Source: Ophioderma brevispina
Taxonomy: Eukaryota; Echinodermata; Ophiuroidea; Amphilepidida; Ophiodermatidae
Length of the DNA: 64,000 nt
Reading direction: 5' to 3'
Assembly: GCA_023653785.1 (NCBI GenBank)
Contig: JAMKCH010001645.1
Span: 24,196-88,195, forward strand
The notes below the pieces were generated by a model, which made no database searches, was not told the origin of the DNA, and was given only the letters and a program-made list of their open reading frames with translations. Of the stretch, positions 45,830 through 57,990 are shown piece by piece. The stretch's first letter is position 1, and the number at the start of each line of letters is the position of its first letter. The translations under genes were made by a program, and so were the position numbers.

Positions 45830-46895
45830 TCTCTAGCACATAAGTTGGCCTCCTTCGTCCATTTTTTCTTTAACCGCCTGCTAATCTTTGTCTCTAGGTC
45901 CGTAATGCAAACTCATTGATTATCCTCAAACGACGCGATGCAAGGTCAGGTGGCGGTGTGGTAAATTTTGCTTTGAGGTTCCCAAAGAACGAAATCGCAA
46001 GCAGTCAGATCCGATGATCGGGTGGCCATCCACATTATGATGCATTGCACTCACATCGGTGTCCGAAGACCTCCGCCAACCTGTTCCTAATACTATCAGG
46101 CGATGGGGTGGTGCACCACCTGAGCCACCAGAAACGTCTAAAGACACATCTCTCTTGAACTGGAAGTTTTCCATTATTGTTCCGGAACAAAAAATGTTTA
46201 TTCAAGATTCCAGTTTCAACCATTTCCTTCATGGTTGTTCTCGAAGAAGAAAATGGCCCAATAAACAAGCATTGCCCACAAATGCTACCCTGAAACATCA
46301 GCTTCTCTCGACTGATTCACATCAAATTGGAATTCTGACAATTAAAGCTCCCGAACATAACTCGTCACGCTTCCCATTCATCCAAACTACACTCCTCGCC
46401 CCAAGGACAGATTGGTGAGGAATACCGGTATTTTTCCTTGACATTGGTCAATGGACCATTGACAAAAGTCTGTCGTCGTGGCAAGCTCCGCGGGCAGAAG
46501 GTTGTGACAGAATTTTCATGTGGATACGGATGCGCTCGGAATCAAGTCGGGTGAACGGATTAATGTTGGAGAGAAATTCTATACTATTTTCTTCTGACAC
46601 TAACATTTTTCTGGATACGGCGGTAGAGATGTCTAACTGCCTAAAATGTTCTCAATCATAACGTCCTGTTTTTTTGTGGCCGTTCCATAGTTGTGTCCCT
46701 CTGTTGCGATTAGACTGCCCCCCCTTTCCTGAGGCGTGTCCGATTCCTGAAAATTTTCGCATAGCTGCATCTGAGGATGGGGTCCGTTCAGGAAATTGTC
46801 TCCGAAATGCCTCTTGCAACTGCCTGTTTTGCAATGTTGGGTACGCATACTCAGGTTACCACAAGACCGTTTGGCTCTTTAGTCAATTGAGGCAT
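45830..46895 (-). pseudogene. Tc1/mariner-like DDE transposase, broken
   Basis: The best start is the ATG at 46895 (MPQLTKE). A helix-turn-helix region follows at about 46832-46740: QLQEAFRRQFPERTPSSDAA. Then come degraded linker sequence, a MNGKRDEL-like and FDVNQSREA-like stretch near 46390-46310, ICGQCLFIGPF near 46285, GGAPPHRL near 46125 (second catalytic aspartate region, aspartate replaced), RNRLAEVFGHR near 46080-46050, and TRSSDLTACDFVLWEPQSKI near 46010-45950, which corresponds to the WPPRSPDLTPCDFFLWG signature. The enzyme would cut and paste an inverted-repeat element. At least five frameshifts or stops make it inactive. Its length (about 1.07 kb) is near that expected for the family. 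Terminal repeats were not identified. Confidence 0.85.
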
Positions 46896-49812
46896 CTTGG
46901 GCCCCGGATGAAATTAATAAGCATGCCGACTAACACATGCTTTTTGCTGGGCTACTAACCTATTACACCACATCTTGGCAAAAATTCAGATTTTCCTGAC
47001 TAACCGGCCTGAAACATTTGAAAAGAGGGAGATGGAGATTTTGAAGAGGCATCAAAACAGATTTTTCCACTTACTATAAAACTTGTCCCCAATGCTATTT
47101 TCCACTCCTCATTGTTAAAAATCTTGATTACTCAGGTCCATCCATTAACTGTATGGGTGATAACATATCATTGAAAAGAGGACATTGTTGCTTAAAGGTG
47201 GTACTACTCACCTTGGCGGTACCGATTCATTTCAAAAACTGTGTTGAATACGCCCTGTATAACTTCCATGTAATATTTGCAGACAGAGACGTTGCGCCAT
47301 TTTATGGCCAATGTATAGGGGTTAGGTCACGCTGGGATCAAATTTGGGGTCCCCTTGTTTTCAACGCGTAGTTTATTGAGATCTTGAATGAGCAACTTAT
47401 TCCTAGTAGTCACAAGATAAAGGACCTAGCTATAGGGGGTGGTTCACACCGGGTGAATTGTCTACTTCTAATATAAACAATGTTATTTTCCCGACGTCTG
47501 TTAAGTATTGAAATTGTTTAAGGATTCATTATACTGATTGCTGATCACCTTATCCCCAGGTAATGTTACTTTAAGGGGGTTTTTGACGTGGTAGTATCAC
47601 TCGATAAAATTTTCCAGAATCAATATATATGGTATTTACAATGGTGCTGATTAATCTGAAATAAAAAATTGGGGTCACCGACTTTGTTTTTGAGCTATCG
47701 CCAAAACAAAAAGGTCTGTTGTCACTTTTTACCACGCAATCTATGGGAACTCAAATTTGACGTTTGGATCGCCCACAAAATAAAACTTTCGGATAAATTT
47801 TGTAATTTTTAAATATGTGAGGTCCCGATTCGTTGCTTCAAAATTTTGAAATTAAAAATGAGGGCACCGACTGTACTTTTTCATTACACTCCGAAAAACA
47901 CTGAAATTTGGACACGGTTTTTCAAATTTGGCGTCTTGTTGGGTGGCAAGAAAAAGCCGCGCCACATTTCCGCATGCAGCACAGCAGGAACGCAACGTAG
48001 AGATGGTTCGATTTAATAAACGCAACAACGCTACAGTTATCCGCGGTATCTTCGCATGATACCACCTACCTTCTGCAGCTCGAAAACTAAATCTCCATTT
48101 GTTCCAGTACTGGTCTTCCAAAAATCTGAAGGTGTAAAGCCGCTTGCGCGTAACAAAGCACACAAAATCACACGTCAAACCCCGTAATTTGTACTTTATA
48201 CTTTGGCCTTCCCAAAATTAGCATTTTGGTGGTACTCTCTCAGCATGGACTTGAATTCCTATTTTTAGCCTTAGCCTGTGCACTATTTTACTAGAATTAA
48301 TGATACATATGTTTTGATGCGTACATGTAATGTGAATGGTACAACTGACACTACTGTAAGGCAAAGCGGTTATGGAACATCGCTTGTATCCATATCCATA
48401 TCCTCAGAATTAAATCAGAGTAGCTTGCTTCAAAAGGTTCGGATATTTTCATTAATTATTTTACAACTGAGATTTTGAATCAATCAACTCTATACACGCA
48501 GCGCCACACTAGTATATACCACTAGTAATAGTGAATATCTTTTGCTAGCCTGTGCGTGTGGATGTCACATTTGACTGAATCGGCTCATTATATTCCAGAC
48601 CTGCCGATCAGGCGGTTCTCGAACCAACGTCTCGCCTGCGGTTGTAACTATAAAGAGATGAAGCGCAAAGCAGAGTGAGTGGACAAAGTGAACTGCATGT
48701 TCCGGAATGAAGCCTTGTTGCATATATTAATAGCCACTACTTTTAACTTACCCCCTTACCTACTAATAAACCCTGTACAACCACCTAACCATCCGCCGGC
48801 AACCAGCGTACAGACTTTCCCAAACCTCCTTTAATCCCCCGTCCTAAGTTCTATACTCATACAACACGCAAGAATTACATTTGGCCTATATTTTTACCTT
48901 TACATTTAAACAATAAAAGTATCGATATATCCGGGTCCCTCTTTGAAATGTTGCAATTCTAAAGTATACACGTTACAGATGTCGTTTTAATCACAATACC
49001 CCGGAAATGCCATTTTTTAATATGCCAGGTTTAAATGACTCTCCATTACCATCATGCGGTTCTTATCATTGAATCGAGGTTATATAATTACGAGCATCTG
49101 CTATGCGTTGAGCTGGCGCACCTTGTCGCACACACGATATTCGATAAACCGGCGGGGTTTTGTGTGACATACGCCGGTCATTCATAATAAAAGAGTGCCT
49201 CTTATTCGAAGATGCATATCGAGGATGTATATCTCCGCCACTGCGTTCCTACCTTTCTCAACCGCAGGTTAACATTCAGTATTTCCGTTGCCGTGAATTT
49301 TAACCTATGTAAGCCAACTGCGTTGTTAACCTCATCAACGAAATAGGATTTCACTCTAGTTGTTTGACGATCAGTGTTAATGGGCGTGGCCATCTCATGG
49401 AGTATATGCACTAGAAAGTGAAATCAAAACATTTCACACCGTGGTGTTGCAGTACGACGAAGGTCCGGCCGTAATCAATGTTCAAGTGTCCCCTTGTACC
49501 TTAACCGAACATGGTAAAATTCATTTAAACGTTAGTTAAACCAATAAGGCAGCGAAGAAAGAGACGCTCCTTTCGCATGAGGAATAACTGTCGAACCCCA
49601 TTTTTTGGTCCTGATTGTTATGAACGCCGTTTTTGTAACTTGATGACAAATGCAATGAAAATATGAAGATTAAAAGATCGAACTCCAATCCCGTAGGACG
49701 ATTTTGGTGGCCTGATCCATCGACTTCAAATTGAACGTGTGAACGACAGCACTTTATATTTCTTCGGTCGAGTGAAGAGTTTTGAGAACTTCAAAAGCAT
49801 TACAAACAACAA
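46896..49812. other. No gene recognised
   Basis: A TTAAAGGTGGTACTAC sequence at 47192-47207 looks like a TTAA-type transposon end, but no matching right end was found. Two diverged subrepeats (TTGGGGTCACCGACTTTG at about 47671 and GAGGGCACCGACTGTAC at about 47860) lie within 47640-47900. Confidence 0.4.
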
Positions 49813-50136
49813 ATGAAGCAATATCAAACGTTAGTTCGAAGCAGGTTGGCGAAATCAATCAAAACGCCAGCTTACTTTGAGAGTAAACAAACGTTTCAAT
49901 CAAAAGACAACATAACAGGAGTTTCGAATCGAATGATTCGAGTACAACGAATTTGTATGAAACTGTCATTCCTAACAGAGGCCATAGACGTTATGATTTT
50001 TGGTGTTGATCTCTCAGACTTCGACTTATACACAAGTCACAGGAGTATGGACAAAAGTGATTGGATATCAGTTCTCGTTATGGCTAAAGAGCAAATGGAA
50101 TTCAAAGGGCACTTGGCAGCACTTTCTACGCATTAG
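49813..50136 (+). CDS. Unrecognised open frame, 107 codons
   Basis: Begins MKQYQTLVRSRLAKSIKT. The product would be a basic, soluble-looking protein with no signal peptide and no motif that I know. It is one of two longer same-strand frames within 1 kb (the other is 50425-50850), in a stretch where I see no repeat. There is no splice or promoter evidence, and chance occurrence remains likely. It could also be a remnant of a mobile element. Confidence 0.2.
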   Translation: MKQYQTLVRSRLAKSIKTPAYFESKQTFQSKDNITGVSNRMIRVQRICMKLSFLTEAIDVMIFGVDLSDFDLYTSHRSMDKSDWISVLVMAKEQMEFKGHLAALSTH

Positions 50137-50424
50137 GAGGTTCATCAATCATTCACAAATACCTAGGTATAAGGAATAAAATATGTTGGCACGCTTTCTG
50201 AAGACATTATTTTTTATTCCCAACAGTAAAATTGAGTTCGAAAACATTTAAGCTCCAACAATATTTTACTATTACGATATTGGTTGCAGGGAAGATTAAT
50301 TAAAATTAAACGCCTTTGAGAACAAGCCACATCATGAAAGGGTGACCAATCTAGTGATTACGATTAGGCTGACCAAGTATATCCCCATTCTCTTACGATT
50401 CCATTTAAACTCGCTGATGATATC

Positions 50425-50850
50425 ATGATTATTTGGAAGGGCTACTTGCCTACTTACGGACGAGATAGTGACACATCTATTGGCGTGATGGTGGTAATTT
50501 TATTAAGTTCAACTTTGATTGTCACTCTATTGTTGGTCAACCATAAGATCAAACCATTGGTGACAATTTGTGAAGGAAAACAAAAGACCTCGAGGAATCC
50601 GGAGCTCGGGGCCGAAAACTTCTACAATCAAGTCGTCCACCGACATTGCAAGCAGGCTGAAGCGAGGAAAAGCTCACAGCAGATTTTACGAGATGTAAAT
50701 ATCTTCTTTTCTGATGTATCAATTTTATACGAAGATTGCGCACAGAAAGGTACACCGAGTCAGTTGGATAAATCTCATTCTAGTCAATCTATGGATTTAA
50801 TCATAGCCATTCTAACTGGTTGGTGTAGGGTACAAATGAGGGAGGTTTAG
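50425..50850 (+). CDS. Unrecognised open frame with a membrane segment, 141 codons
   Basis: Begins MIIWKGYLPTYGRDSDTS and has one strongly hydrophobic segment at residues about 20-39 (IGVMVVILLSSTLIVTLLLV) followed by a basic NHKIK, as in a single-pass membrane protein. The remaining 100 residues are polar with three cysteines, and no domain is recognised. It has no repeat counterpart in the window. This is among the better gene-like frames in the right half, but without homology or splice evidence it is only a candidate. Confidence 0.25.
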   Translation: MIIWKGYLPTYGRDSDTSIGVMVVILLSSTLIVTLLLVNHKIKPLVTICEGKQKTSRNPELGAENFYNQVVHRHCKQAEARKSSQQILRDVNIFFSDVSILYEDCAQKGTPSQLDKSHSSQSMDLIIAILTGWCRVQMREV

Positions 50851-50859
50851 TTTTTAGAT

Positions 50860-51610
50860 GCATGCAGGTAAAACGGTGGAATTTTTTGTGTTCGATCGAT
50901 CCATGACAAAGAAGTGCCACATTCCAACACAAGGCCCACACATTGCACGTTCAATGCATCTATCGCCTACTGTGTAGTCCTGTAGATGTCAGTGTGTATA
51001 CTTGCTGCAATGTTGAATTCTTTTATTCGATTGTTTAATGAAAAAATAATTCCAAATTCCAAAATACAAACACACACCTTGAAACATGCATGGCTCGAAT
51101 CTGTCTACTTTGTGAGCTGTAGATGCCATGGTGTGTACTTGTGCATGTGGAATTCGTTTTTCCATTGATCCGGGAACAAGCAGTCACATTCAAATACAAG
51201 CACACACCTTGCGCATGGCAGGGCAAACTAAGGTCTGTGACTACTGGAGCTGTTATATGCCATGTGTTGTACTTGCCTGCAATGGGGACTTCCTGGTTTG
51301 ATTGATCCAGGAACAAAAGACATTTTCCACATTCTAAATATATGACCACACCTTCCCATCTAAATCTTGCCTACTGTGAGCGTAGATCCGGGGGGGGGGG
51401 GGGCACGTGTATTCAAAGGTGGATAGGATGCGTGAAATGGACTTTCAAAAATGCACCCTAAACAATATTTTCCCGACTAAAAAAACAAGCTAAAAATACC
51501 CAAAACAAGTATTTTGATCTGTTATGATCGTTCCGTGGGTTATTGCCGCAATGTGGAAGTCTGAACAAAAAAGAATTCAAAATATAAGCACACGCCTCAC
51601 GAGTATGGGG
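50860..51610 (+). repeat. Degenerate tandem array, unit about 135 bp
   Basis: At least four units. Recurrent blocks are CACATTC.AA.TACAAGCACACACCTT, TCTGTCTACT.TGAGCTGTAGATGCCATG, TGTGTACTTGC.TGCAATG and TTCGATTGATCC.GGAACAA. A G-run lies at 51389-51402. The relation AATATAAGCA.AC.CCT also occurs at 51570-51600 and 55720-55740. Confidence 0.7.
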
Positions 51611-51903
51611 CTTCCCTCGTACTAATCTATGCAGTAAATTTGAACCACTAACCAACAATTAAGAGAAAAGTAAGTAAAACAGGCTAAATTTAGCCCTAAG
51701 AATTGTTTCGGGTTTGTTTTTAGTTATTTACCCCTCAAAAAACAGCAGGTTGGATTCCAGCCATAGATTTTATATTTCATATTATGCATAGTCTTCGGTC
51801 AGAAAGGCAAAGGTGCGAACAAAAATGATTCATTTAATGTATTGCAAGCACATAGCCTGCATATTCAATGTGGTAAATTAGGTTGCGTATCTTAAATTCA
51901 GAC

Positions 51904-52287
51904 CTATAGACCGTATTCAATATGACGTCAGCCACCAGAATTGTTAGTGGACAAGATGCAGACATTCCAGGACTACAATAGACCAGTTAACATCCTACGT
52001 CATTATTTGTTGCCTGCGGATCAATTCCTGCGAATCGTTGTGGCCGGCGCCATCATAGGATTAAAACAATACAATAGCTCAGTGTGTAACAGTCAAGCCG
52101 ATCTATTTCAACATACCTGGCCCTAACATGTTTACAAACATTGCTGTTTTAAAGGTCTATACATTAAGCTGTCAATCGATCCATGTTTAGCGAATGCACA
52201 GGGATCATTGAAAGGTGAATGTATTGTAGTACTGGAAATCGTCGCTCTTGTCCACCAACATGGCGGGCTATTGAATACGGTCTATAG
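51904..52287. mobile_element. Fold-back element, 384 bp
   Basis: The ends are CTATAGACCGTATTCAATA (51904-51922) and TATTGAATACGGTCTATAG (52269-52287), a perfect 19 bp inverted pair. Pairing continues inward through GTGGACAAGA and CCAG.ACTACAATA. Non-coding. Confidence 0.88.
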
Positions 52288-53150
52288 TCTACTGGAACCC
52301 AGTAGCAACAAGGATCAACCATGTTCAAAATAGGTATTGTTGATGTTACCTTCATGTCCTTAAAGGGCATTCGTGACCCACAGCTCGTCCCCCGACTTAC
52401 CGAAAATGTTGAGATTTTATGTCATTGAACCGTCAGCCTTAGTAATCCACGGTGTCCAATCGTAAGTGCAAAATTCGGTCGCAGTGTAAAGAAATTCGCT
52501 ATTTTGTTTTCTGTCGGAAACGGACAGAAATTACAGCACCAGTGGCCTATGGGGACCGTGGGGAACGAGCAATTGCTCATAAACACAAAACCGCAAGATC
52601 GGATCAGCTCAATTTGAGAATAAGCTTTTCTCAATGATATCTAGTGATCAATGAATAAAACAGAAGGTGCTTAAATCACGAAAATTGCACCTTAAGAACA
52701 GTGCAGTTAAGCCACAATCGACATAAATCCACATTTTTCTAAATTCAAAATGCCCATTTTGTGTCTAAATGTTAGTGTTAGGTCAAACCAACACCTAGTA
52801 TTACTTCTTGTGAAAAAGGACACTAACATTTTATGGGTCTTGAAGATGCTATTGTACTACGTTTTGTGTACTGATAAGAATCATATCGGACTTTTATAGT
52901 ACAAATACGGCTGTTAAGCCTAACCACTGCAGGGGACTTTACGATAAGAAAAAATCTTAAAACATATTTTTAACGATGCATTTTAAAAAAATGTAATGTT
53001 AATTTTGTGATGTTTAGGTTGTCATGATGTATTCTATATGTGCGATCTATTAATAGTTGGCTGAATTCATTTGCAATTTATGTAACCCCCAGATAAATTT
53101 TAATATGGAAATCGTTAAAGGTGCAAGGAGGAGATTTCAAATATAGTGTG
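52288..53150. other. No gene recognised
   Basis: Short frames on both strands at 52422-52637 are mirror overlaps. Otherwise AT-rich. Confidence 0.4.
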
Positions 53151-54580
53151 GTCCCTGGGTTTTTGACCCGGAAAAAAATGTTAGTGAGCTGATTTTTGCA
53201 CCAGATAACCAGAAAGCATCATACAACCAACATATCAAAATCCCCATAAATCCACCCTTGGGGAATTTTTTTCCCAAGATGGCCGCCGTATTAGCTATAT
53301 ATCCGCTTTTAAAGTAGTGGTGATGATTTTAGTGTTTTTGACAATATATTTTGGGGGTCAAAGAAATCCAATCATATACAAATCTAAATCATTGATGACT
53401 TCATTCACGCAAAATCAAATGGACGCCATTTATATAATAGCTATATTCATGTTTTTGAAGGTTTTGAGGTTCAAAGAATTCAGTTTTGGTTAAATCTAAA
53501 TCATTGATGTTTTCCTTAAGTCAAAAATCCAAAATGGCCTCCAAAATGGCTGCATTTGTGCCATTGCATATAATTATCTTCTCACTGACAAATACTTTCC
53601 TTTGCCGTATCCTGCAAGGAAAATGCGGTCAAAACTGACGACATATATAGGAGGGTTGTTTAAAGGCAATAATCCCGAAAAGGGATTGATCTAATTACCA
53701 AATATAGTCATTTAGTCATTTTAGCTCTTCGAAAGAATGACTTGGGTGTTATGTATTTGAAGTAATCAGAATGCAATTTCCCAAAAACTGCACAATGAGA
53801 ACCAGTACGCCGCTCAACATAATACTCATTCGAAAGAATGCTTTAAAAGTTTAGTATAATGCAGTTTTCGTATACGTTTACATAAACGCATGATTAACTA
53901 TGGGCCTACACAAGGACGTATTGCCAGAAAATGGGCCATAGAAATAGGCCATCATATTTATATTTTAACCAACCAAGTCCCACCAGGAATGGAAACTGGA
54001 GTGTGAAAGAAATATATGAAAGATGAAGCCCAGAAATTTGGAGAAATAACATTTGGGTGCTTAAAAACCCCTCAAGAGGACTTCCTATTAATAATTCAGG
54101 TCCGTTTTTTTACCCGCCCCTTTTACAAAATTCTCTTATTCATGATATCTATTTACTTATTCACTTATTATATTATCATTGATTAATTATTTCTAGTAAT
54201 TTTTATTATTCGCTTATATATATTTATTTAGAGATTTATTTTGTTTCTTATCCTCTTTCTGTTCCTGAAGTTGAATAAAGCAAATATATGAATGGCGGCC
54301 ATTTTGAATTTCAGCATCAAGGAAAAACATGGACTAATTGGGATTAGACTAAATCATCAAATATCTATTGAGAGCCAAGATATAGCTATTATATGCAATG
54401 TCAGCTTACTGGCGGCCATCTTGGATAATTTTTCCCCAAGGGGATTCATGGGGATTTTGGATATGTTGTTATTATGATGTATTTGCATGTTTCTGAGTGA
54501 AAAAAATCAGATCAATAACAAGTTTTCCACGTAGTATGTGAATTTCTTCTTCAGGGACGATACTCATAGCATGTGCCCTC
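53151..54580. mobile_element. Element with inverted ends carrying AAGATGGCC-type blocks
   Basis: The left end 53151-53310 (CTGATTTTTGCACC, CATCATAC.ACCAACATAT, AAAATCCCCAT.AATCC, CTTGGGGAA, CCAAGATGGCCGCC) is mirrored at 54410-54580. Further paired blocks are 53420-53560 versus 54290-54380 (AAATGGCCTCC, AATAGCTAT, AAATCATTGATG-type spacers). Internal units repeat the pattern GGCCGCC...AGCTATAT. No coding capacity recognised. Confidence 0.65.
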
Positions 54581-54714
54581 AAAATGTGAAAATTCTGATT
54601 TTTGCACTGGTTGTAAAGCTTTCTATCACAATATCCCCGTCTGAAAGGGATTAAGTGAGAATCTTTCTTTGGTACAAATATTGTGAAATTTCTAATTTCC
54701 TATAGGAGCAAATA

Positions 54715-55691
54715 CACCACACTGGCCAAAAGTATTGCAACAGGCAGAACAAGCAATTTATATTCAAAAATTGGGTTTACAATTGTACAGGAGTTCCTGA
54801 GACACATACGTAATTGTTGTCAATGTTTGATTTTCAAACAGATGATGTTTCCAAGAAGCAGTAGTGCCTAGCAAAGTTTCATTGATTGTCGTGATCCTAA
54901 ATATGGCGGGTTAACGGACTGGTAATGATAACTTGCCGATTGTAGTTCCAGGAGAAATACAAGCCACAGGAACGTCAAAAGCTGACAAAATAGTCGATAA
55001 ATGAACTCTACGGGGTGGTCAGGGTCTACTGTAAATGTTTACGGCGAAAATCGGAGTCGTTGTATGGACCGCTAATGAGATAATGGCAATAAAAGATGGG
55101 AGCACGTTCATCACTGTTGGACTCGAGAAATTTAATGGCAAGAAAAAGGTCTCATGATAACTTGAAAACATCTTTTTAATGGTGCCGTTGACACATGTGC
55201 TGTTTGTCAGCTAACGAGAACGCGCAATTAGACATGATTTATGTAAACCACGTGATTTATCATTTGAATTACATTTCGGTTGTCTCCGAATTTCTCGAAG
55301 TTTTCGAAGACCACTCTCTTCCATTGACTTTACCTCATTTCCGGTCCACGCAACCACTCTTATTTTCTCTCATAATTGTTTTAAGTATACCATAATGAAC
55401 CCGTAAAATTTTTGATACCATTTCTCTTGTTTCTGTGTCTGTATTCCTTGTGGAGTGCAATCGGCAAGTTATCGTTCGCAGTTCCTTTAATCCGCCATAT
55501 TTGAGAAACATGACAATCAAATCAAACGTTTTTCCACCCTCTTGGATTCTGGGGAATATCATCTGTATGAAAAACACATTTTTGGAATTTAATACGTATT
55601 GTGTGGTCAACAATCCATGGTATCATTTGAAATCAATTGGTGATTATGAATTTCTTTTTCTGCATGTTGCAATACTTTTGGCCAGTGTGTG
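54715..55691. mobile_element. TA-flanked fold-back element, 977 bp
   Basis: The ends CACCACACTGGCCAAAAGTA and TACTTTTGGCCAGTGTGTG are inverted, with GTTGCAATA.TTTTGG conserved at both ends, and each is flanked by TA (54713-54714 and 55692-55693), the target of Tc1/mariner elements. The arms are about 270-300 bp: the inner parts share ACAGATGAT.TT.CC, AAATATGGCGG.TTAA and GATAACTTGCCGATTG. No transposase is present. A solo arm is at 33497-33580. Confidence 0.88.
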
Positions 55692-55829
55692 TATGAAATT
55701 CAGTCTATGTTTTCTTTTGAAATATAAGCATACACCTTTTGTTTTCATTTTAAGTTATTTCTGTAACTAAATAAAAGGTAGGGAATCTATTGAGTGTCTA
55801 AAAATATGATATCACTACATATCACAGAA

Positions 55830-56270
55830 AATATAGATGACTTGAAATCTCTGGTTGCACCTAAATAAAGACTTATCGGAGGAGGGTTGACAAAACCTAA
55901 CATTACTTTTGTCGCCTAAAGCACTTAAAGACACTATCAGTGATTCTTCCGAAAGAGTAAAAATATTTGTAATTGACAGGAAAGTCCTTAAAAGCGAAGG
56001 TTCTGTTTGTAAAATTCCCATAAGTTATTTTTTGCAACAGAAAGATTGATAAGAAAGGAAGAAAACAGTAGTGTTCAACGATATGAATCTCCATTTAATT
56101 ACGTGTTGCAGTAAGTGTCCGTACAGACAATAATGACTAAAACATCTGATTTTAGCACTTGTATGGTATGTAAGGATACCGATACTTGTTACATACATGC
56201 AAAAATCTGAGTTGGTTTATAATTCTTCGATTTTAGGATTTAGCAAATAACCGTTAGTGCCTTTAAGCAT
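55830..56270 (+). repeat. Dispersed repeat shared with the LONP1 intron
   Basis: Diverged copy of 23510-23900. Common blocks are GAAAGGAAGAAAACAG.AGTG and GATACCGATACTTGTTACAT, and TAGTGCCTTTAA. Orientation is the same. No coding function is evident; the frames on the - strand at 55815-56094 fall in it. Confidence 0.7.
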
Positions 56271-57259
56271 ACCTAACACTATGAATGAATGGGGCTAAGG
56301 GTATTTGTTCTGTCAATGTTTGAAGTGCATCCAATCAGTTGATGAACCAAGTAAAGTTTTTAATGGTCCAAGACACCCCGAGGTGCTAACGCCGGTCCCC
56401 AGGACCCGTGATTTTACCTGTAATGGTCAAACTTTGGGGTCTGAAGGAAAGTACTATTTATCATTTCACCCGGTGAAATCACAAATAGCTAAGTGTCTTT
56501 GGTTGGGTTTTGAGCTAAAAGTCTCATTTGTAGACAATATTTATGCTATAGAGTATTCTTACACAGCTCCGAAAAGGACATTTTGAAAAACTCTTAACAG
56601 ATGCGGTATTGCAATGTAAATAAAGGGGAAACCCCTTTCTGTCGAGTTAAAATTTAGTCAAAGCGAGTAAAATTCACGCAAGCGGAGTATATTTCGCCAT
56701 TTAATGCGTAAGATTAACAACATGGGACTAAAGATTTTACTCAAACAGAAGGGGTAGTCCATTGTAAATCAACTTTGAGGTAAAGTATTTTTAGAGTATG
56801 GTTGTAAGATTAATAAATCAAAATGAAAATTGTATTAGTTCTATAGTATCAGCGATTTTCTGCTGTCTACACTGTATTTAGCGGCGACTTCTTAATATGC
56901 ATCAAGAAAGACTCTAAGCTCAAAATATGATTGTAGCATCCAGGTAATCGCGTATGCAATAAAAGAGGTTGGGATGACACAAAAGGGAAGAAAAACACTT
57001 ACCATAGTTTGATGTTCTAGAATTAGCTTTATTGCAAAAAAAATGCACACACGCACACTAGCACAAACAAAATGTATACCACCATGCAAACACCAACACT
57101 ACGCCCTGCGCCCAAGTTCCGAATACAAGCGAAGGGCCAACAAATCCAAAAATTATGCTTAGTTTTTGAGTTACCTGCAAGATCACTACACAACTAAGCA
57201 ACCTTGATTTTTTTGAGTTAGTTCTGTATGCGAATACAAAATAATTCAGAGGTGTGCTA
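56271..57259. other. No gene recognised
   Basis: A frame at 56305-56586 (93 codons, six cysteines or fewer) has no recognised motif. A short palindrome-like pair around TTACTC/GAGTAA occurs at 56640-56760. Confidence 0.4.
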
Positions 57260-57990
57260 ATTAAATTTTGCTGCGGTCACCTCGAAATCCAAGATGGCGG
57301 CCAAAATGGATTACCGTTTTGGCTAACGCCAGTATTTTGAGGGTAATGTCCTATGTGAGCCTCCAATCAATGTTCTGGGTTCATGATTGAGATAATTTAA
57401 TATCTACATGTGATACCCCAAACATTTGTGGGTTTCAGTGTTATCTACAAACCCGTTTGGAGCCAAAAATGAATATTTTTGCATTTTGTCAAAAAGATGA
57501 TTGCGGACTAAAATACGTTAGCCCTCATATATCAAAATTGTTCTTCATAACTGGATCAAGACTTCTCAGGAATTTGCCTCATATAATATGCATTTGTGTG
57601 TGGTCGAAAAGCACAGGATCATCGCAAGTTTAACCTGAAAGTTATAGTGTCTAAGAAGGAATGGTGTATTAACTCCAAAAAAACGCCATTGTTTGCTCAT
57701 TCTCTAAACACATGAACAATGTGTGTAATATCCCATATAAATGACATATGACAATTTTTGATCACCTAACTTAAATAAATGTGTAATATCAGTTGCTTGC
57801 AATGGCCTTACTGATTCATTTTTTTTGTGGTCACCTCTACATCCATGATGGCCGCCAAAATGGCCGCTGTTTGTTTTGACACAAATTACATATTTAAGGA
57901 TAATATGTGAAGATTACCTCAATCATGTGGTTATTTTGTCATTTAGAGCAATCAAATTTTTACTTGATGTTTTCACTTTAAAACCTAAAT
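57260..57990 (+). repeat. Left part of a very large inverted repeat
   Basis: 57424-57630 is the reverse complement of 63800-64000; 57785-57870 is the reverse complement of about 62410-62500. It carries CCAAGATGGCGGCCAAAATGG (57291-57311) and ATGATGGCCGCCAAAATGG near 57845. The partner runs off the window end, so total size is at least 6.7 kb. Confidence 0.75.

Noticed and set aside
47192..47212. piggyBac-type transposon end (TTAAAGGTGGTACTAC)
   Set aside because: No matching inverted end was found downstream, so no element can be delimited.
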